A stretch of 64,000 nucleotides of DNA from Tranzscheliella williamsii (taxonomy: Eukaryota; Basidiomycota; Ustilaginomycetes; Ustilaginales; Ustilaginaceae): positions 1 to 64,000 of the forward strand of contig JALBYF010000069.1 in the NCBI GenBank assembly GCA_023212725.1. Direction: 5' to 3'. The notes under the pieces are model-generated. The model did no database searches. It saw only the letters and a program-made list of their open reading frames with translations, and was not told the origin of the DNA. Below, one piece after another: positions 61,201-64,000 of this stretch (position 1 is its first letter; every line of letters starts with the position of its first letter). A program made the position numbers and the translations under genes.

Positions 61201-62857
61201 GCACGAGCTTGCTTCGATCCATTCATCCGGCTCAAGCACCTTGAATGCGGCGCGTCTCTGTGGCTCCTCGGACGTCGCTGGCGAGGGCGACCGACTTGGG
61301 CCGCTGCGAGGCGCGGGTCTCGCTGTGGCGCCTGCGGCGCAGCAAATGCGCCATCGGCGGGATATCTCTGGCGGCTCGAGCAGCAGCCAGACGACGGTGC
61401 AGGCGCGGCGGGCGTCGGCCGCATCGCGGCTGACGGTAAGCAGCGGGCGTTGGAGTGAAGGTTGGCTGTCCCAGGACGCGCTCAGCGCGCTGGACGCCGA
61501 GGTCGGGCAGGCGCGCCGCGCCGAGGTGATCGCGCTGGGCAAGGGCCGCGTCCTCGACTGGGTCGGCGCCGGCGAGAAGCCCCTGCCCACCACCGCGGCG
61601 CCAACGCTCTCCCGCAGCAACACACTCCGCAGCCTCCTAAAGGATCAGCCCGCCCCCCTGGCCTTGCGCGCCGACCGCGCCGAAGCGGCCAGGCAGCAAG
61701 CGCTCAATGAAGAACTCACTCACCGCCTTCAGTTCCTCTCTGCCCAGCAGGACACATCCGCGTCGCCCGACCCCGCCCGCACCAACGCCCCCGACATGCC
61801 GGACGAGCAACCCGTCGCGGCGATACCCCCTGCTGCACCCACCCCGCCAATCCGGCCAGCTCCGCTCGCCCCGCTCGAATTCAACTTTAACACCTTTCCG
61901 ACCGGCAGGATGAGCACGGCGGCGACACGCTATGCGCGGCTCTCTGCGTTCCACGACCGCAAGTTGGAGCTCGGCGGCGAGCAGGCAGCCATCGCCGAGG
62001 ACGCGCCCGAGGCAGTGCGCCTGGGCCGCGCGCCATCAAAGCGCGTACGGCGGAGCGCCAGCGCAGCGACGAGCGCTGGCGAAGCGCTTGTCGTCGTCCG
62101 CGAGCCGCTGCCACCGCGTCGCGGCCAGGCGTTATCCGCCAGCGCAGCAGGACCGGCCAATGCGACGGATGCCCAGCACAGCAAGGAAGGCAGCGACGTC
62201 GGCAAGGCGCGCTCGTATGCGACGTCCGAGGAAGCGGCGCGGGCCAAGCAGCAGGAGGTGCTGGAGCGGCAGCAGCGGCATGCGCGCAGGGAGGCGCGCC
62301 GGCACGCGCACCTCCAGGCCAAGTACGCCGAGAAGAAGCAGCGCGACCCGCTCCTCGCCGCCCGCCTCGCGCTCGCCGGCCTCCTCCCCCCGCCCGACCC
62401 GCAACGGGCCGACCACCCCACGTCCACCCCGGCCCCCACCGCGGCCAAACCAGCCCGCCGTGGCGATCCGTTCCCGACGGCGGCATCGGCGGCGACGCGC
62501 AAGGGCACCACCGCGGACGCGCGCCCCGACACGGCACACAGCATCGCCTCTTCACTCGCCGTCGACTTTGAGTTCCCCGTGCCCCCACAGCGTATGCGCG
62601 AGCAATTCTCCGACGACGGCACCCTCCTCAGCCGTGCTGGCCTCAAGGCCTCCCCGCACTCCCCCCTCGCCGCGCTCCAGAAACATGCGCTCGCCCTCCG
62701 CCGCTCCCGCTCCCTCGGATACAACGCACGCCCCGACCCCGCCGCCCACCCCCACCACCCTCTCGGCCTCGGCATCCAGCTCCCCTCCGAACCCGGCAAA
62801 AGCGCATCCCCCACCGCCGCCTCCACCACCTCCGTCACCGCTGTCGCCCGTTCATGA
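58295..62857 (+). CDS. Large disordered Ser/Ala/Pro-rich protein of unknown function
   Basis: 1520 residues from the ATG at 58295 (MAFGTLLRRPSRS); the frame opens seven codons earlier with TTG. I do not recognise it. It is low-complexity with repeated basic-serine patches that look alike: FFRRPSFRRRNSSN, RFARLFGRRKSRSAS, RRPSFRARLMGRQNS, all possible kinase or membrane-binding sites. A C-terminal basic coiled coil (about 1310-1350: EEAARAKQQEVLERQQRHAR, AKYAEKKQRDPLLAARLA) is the most structured part, followed by LRRSRSLGYNARPDP and a Pro/His-rich end. The long antisense and other-frame open stretches here come from GC-rich codons. A cytoskeletal or polarity role is a guess only. Confidence 0.8.
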   Translation: MAFGTLLRRPSRSDATAGPSKPRSSSDWLRPRHSIGKGPLDEDLLYHHPSTALQPGRPSNDGHSVYSAPVRLGTTDPRRPSHEDQYARQRNAPLLPSSTLSGLPAAFSPGVSSTPAPVHLSPETAAVNRYDRLFGLSGMPAASRSVSPSMTYPQPQSHSASPLAASADAPVQHDAKHRSPFPPPSSSTGASTSKDTSTRGSAFFRRPSFRRRNSSNASSSSRPDRAALQHAMSDTAAAAAAIPPEPASASVATRDTPTANSHPSAALDSSASANRPQAPTHPPVPAASLRRFKEAAPAAEPSPGRFARLFGRRKSRSASSHAAPTQAAGAVEHEHALATSRPSPPMAIIAAGWMNPALPQPGAASTGQDRNPAPAPVPRQTLAGSPSASAPAMASGEPTAPQPTAVRPTGTPSSGVSLAPSRSAPSAAATHVSSDEQVRPAQHVFQFPARSSASDRPDSLRTARTTTGQPGHAAYRSRSFAFPAPAASTPREPLPTLPEPSASKLQRQASRLARTLGHRTNSKSLSVLNSLFGSSTGVGATPGAAEGATKDGRPETAHVRRPSFRARLMGRQNSVGGRHRPSTPEIESWRQRGPDGSHLDLYTADHPRRSSVDAALPSSQREGGPPVAISRSKSAVRRKPPPAVRQKEIESSSSTPLYGKTFRALEVDPAETPLAGSHAASPTAALVPLEHESQQAAKPSNTAGGASRDDEARTGPGSSPERAPRAMSPDPRGTVMLSHRLVSGRSSPSADSPSALGLFGMTEAAPNEKSHASIPIVGVHPSSRRSSRSSNSASDVKSGAVQLEQPSQTKLPPAPTHNRFLQATSPRRSGKRDSSGAPSVADTSSSVDRPWSLISAGETDTPLLRLRKLVVDTNADDSRDGDSDSLFFRPIAELRPSHERTAPQRPRSGNSIHITSDLIEAGSRQELLDVPNTEPTSPIADNAQYDSAHSKGQEPQRPGSSMTMESETKHELASIHSSGSSTLNAARLCGSSDVAGEGDRLGPLRGAGLAVAPAAQQMRHRRDISGGSSSSQTTVQARRASAASRLTVSSGRWSEGWLSQDALSALDAEVGQARRAEVIALGKGRVLDWVGAGEKPLPTTAAPTLSRSNTLRSLLKDQPAPLALRADRAEAARQQALNEELTHRLQFLSAQQDTSASPDPARTNAPDMPDEQPVAAIPPAAPTPPIRPAPLAPLEFNFNTFPTGRMSTAATRYARLSAFHDRKLELGGEQAAIAEDAPEAVRLGRAPSKRVRRSASAATSAGEALVVVREPLPPRRGQALSASAAGPANATDAQHSKEGSDVGKARSYATSEEAARAKQQEVLERQQRHARREARRHAHLQAKYAEKKQRDPLLAARLALAGLLPPPDPQRADHPTSTPAPTAAKPARRGDPFPTAASAATRKGTTADARPDTAHSIASSLAVDFEFPVPPQRMREQFSDDGTLLSRAGLKASPHSPLAALQKHALALRRSRSLGYNARPDPAAHPHHPLGLGIQLPSEPGKSASPTAASTTSVTAVARS

Positions 62858-64000
62858 CACCGATTCCGCCTTGACACAAAAGTGAGCAGTCCACCTATCT
62901 AACCCGCTCTCTGTACAGTGTGAATGGTTCGCCACCGGCAGAAAGAGTGAGGGCGGATCGGGGGCCGATGGGGCCAGGTCACGCCCGATGCGCGGGCGTG
63001 CCAGCAAGCACTGCGCACCGTTTGCCACGCACAGCTGCACTTGCTGCGGTCTTGGTGCAGGGCGTGCTGTGTTAGGCCCCCCCGTCGCTGCACTCCTGAG
63101 CGCGCGCCGGCATGCATCCGCGTTGCTCCCGCAGCACTAGGGCACATTTCAAGCCGACAAGCAACAGATACAAACCCTATTGAGCTCCTCGATTTTCGCT
63201 TCCTATCACTACGCTAGCTATTCTGTATAGAACAAAAGAATCCACGCGGGTCGCATTTCCAATAAGTGTAGTCTGGATCGATTCATTAGTGCGCGCGTTG
63301 CATCTCTTGTTGCGTCGCTTTTGGGGTTCCTCTCGCCTAGTGCTGTGGCTCGCGCTTCAGCGACCTCCTCCGTTAGCCATCGAGCGGTCGCCGCTCGTTG
63401 GTTGGATCGGCGCCATTCCGTCGCTCCCCTTACTTTGCTGTTCCTACGTCGTGAGAGCGTTCGCTGCGTTTGCTGCGTTTCCTCTCCCTTTCGCCTCGTT
63501 CGTCAACTGCCTTCTCTCTTCCAAGAGCATCTTCCCCCTCCTCGCCCCTTGTCTCCGTTCGGGTCCTATCCGCCTTCTCAGCATTCCGTTGAGTGCTGAT
63601 CGTTTATCTGCCTTTCGGAAGCGTCGCCCTGTCCTGCCGAATTCGACCGCTTCCCACGGTTGGCTTAGCTCGCGCGCGTCGTTGCTGGTTTTCTTGTCTC
63701 TCTTTGTCGGCTTCTCTTTACTGCATTAACCACGCCCTCTCCGCTCAGCTTCATTACGCGCTACACAGCGACTGCGCACCCACGATCGACTTCATCACCG
63801 CCGCCATCCCACATCGCCCAAGCCGCTCGTCGCTTGCTGCGCATCTGTTTTGCTGGTCAAACACTCACCTCGCCGCCTCTCGCTCACTAAAGCCGCTTTC
63901 ATCTCCTCGCCCCTCTCCCCGACCCACAGCCCCTCACCGACACATCACCACTTCACCCCCTTCCCCTCTTCGCCCTTTTGCTCAGCGTCTGCCGGCAGCG
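62858..64000. other. Intergenic region at window end, leader-like
   Basis: From about 63280 to the edge the plus strand is C/T-rich with TCGC/CTCC runs, the pattern of long 5' leaders elsewhere in this window, so a plus-strand gene probably starts beyond 64000. The 146-codon open stretch at 63289 begins with GTG and is not supported. Confidence 0.45.

Overview
This window looks like nuclear DNA from a basidiomycete smut fungus (Ustilaginaceae: Ustilago, Sporisorium, Pseudozyma or Moesziomyces type). Reasons: long, mostly intron-free genes, a few short introns with canonical GTRAGT...CTRAY...YAG signals, GC-rich coding DNA, pyrimidine-rich leaders, and a MAP kinase kinase recognisable as the smut mating/pathogenicity kinase Fuz7. 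I see no insertion sequence, plasmid or virus gene and no CRISPR array, and no tRNA or rRNA gene I can support.

Layout. 0.7-9.3 kb, minus strand: a two-PHD-finger protein like Rco1 of the Rpd3S deacetylase complex, an incomplete unrecognised gene, and the Golgi tether subunit Cog1. 9.7-14.5 kb: a spliced PPIL1-type cyclophilin (+), a divergent histone H2A (-) / H2B (+) pair, and the ESCRT-III subunit Vps24 (-, four exons). 17.5-23.8 kb, plus strand: a large disordered protein, an aquaglyceroporin with an altered second NPA box, and the PP1 inhibitor Ypi1. 23.8-32.0 kb, minus strand: a SCYL2-like pseudokinase, a SWIM + RING protein, a Sos7-like kinetochore protein (three exons) and the diphthamide J-protein Dph4. 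32.3-40.5 kb, minus strand: the ER folding sensor UDP-glucose:glycoprotein glucosyltransferase ending in HDEL, and a secreted serine-repeat protein with a C-terminal double-psi beta-barrel. A gene-poor 4 kb follows, holding one spliced-transcript-like signature. 44.5-64 kb: Fuz7 (+), an MFS drug transporter (-), a Cdc25-type Ras exchange factor with SH3 domain (+), mitochondrial Kgd2 (+, three exons), a large disordered protein (+), and a leader-like end region.

Most genes are housekeeping and unrelated to each other. Two themes recur. Membrane traffic: Cog1, Vps24, SCYL2, UGGT. Signalling: the Ras GEF and the Fuz7 kinase lie about 6 kb apart, and both can act in the smut Ras/pheromone MAPK network. 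Splice sites and starts were read by eye. Several stretches that look open begin with GTG or TTG, so starts were moved to the first in-frame ATG. The most useful second-look items are a probable frameshift at the start of the Rco1-like gene, an unassigned coding-like exon after DPH4, a 3n intron in VPS24 that could be retained, and the NGA box of the aquaglyceroporin.
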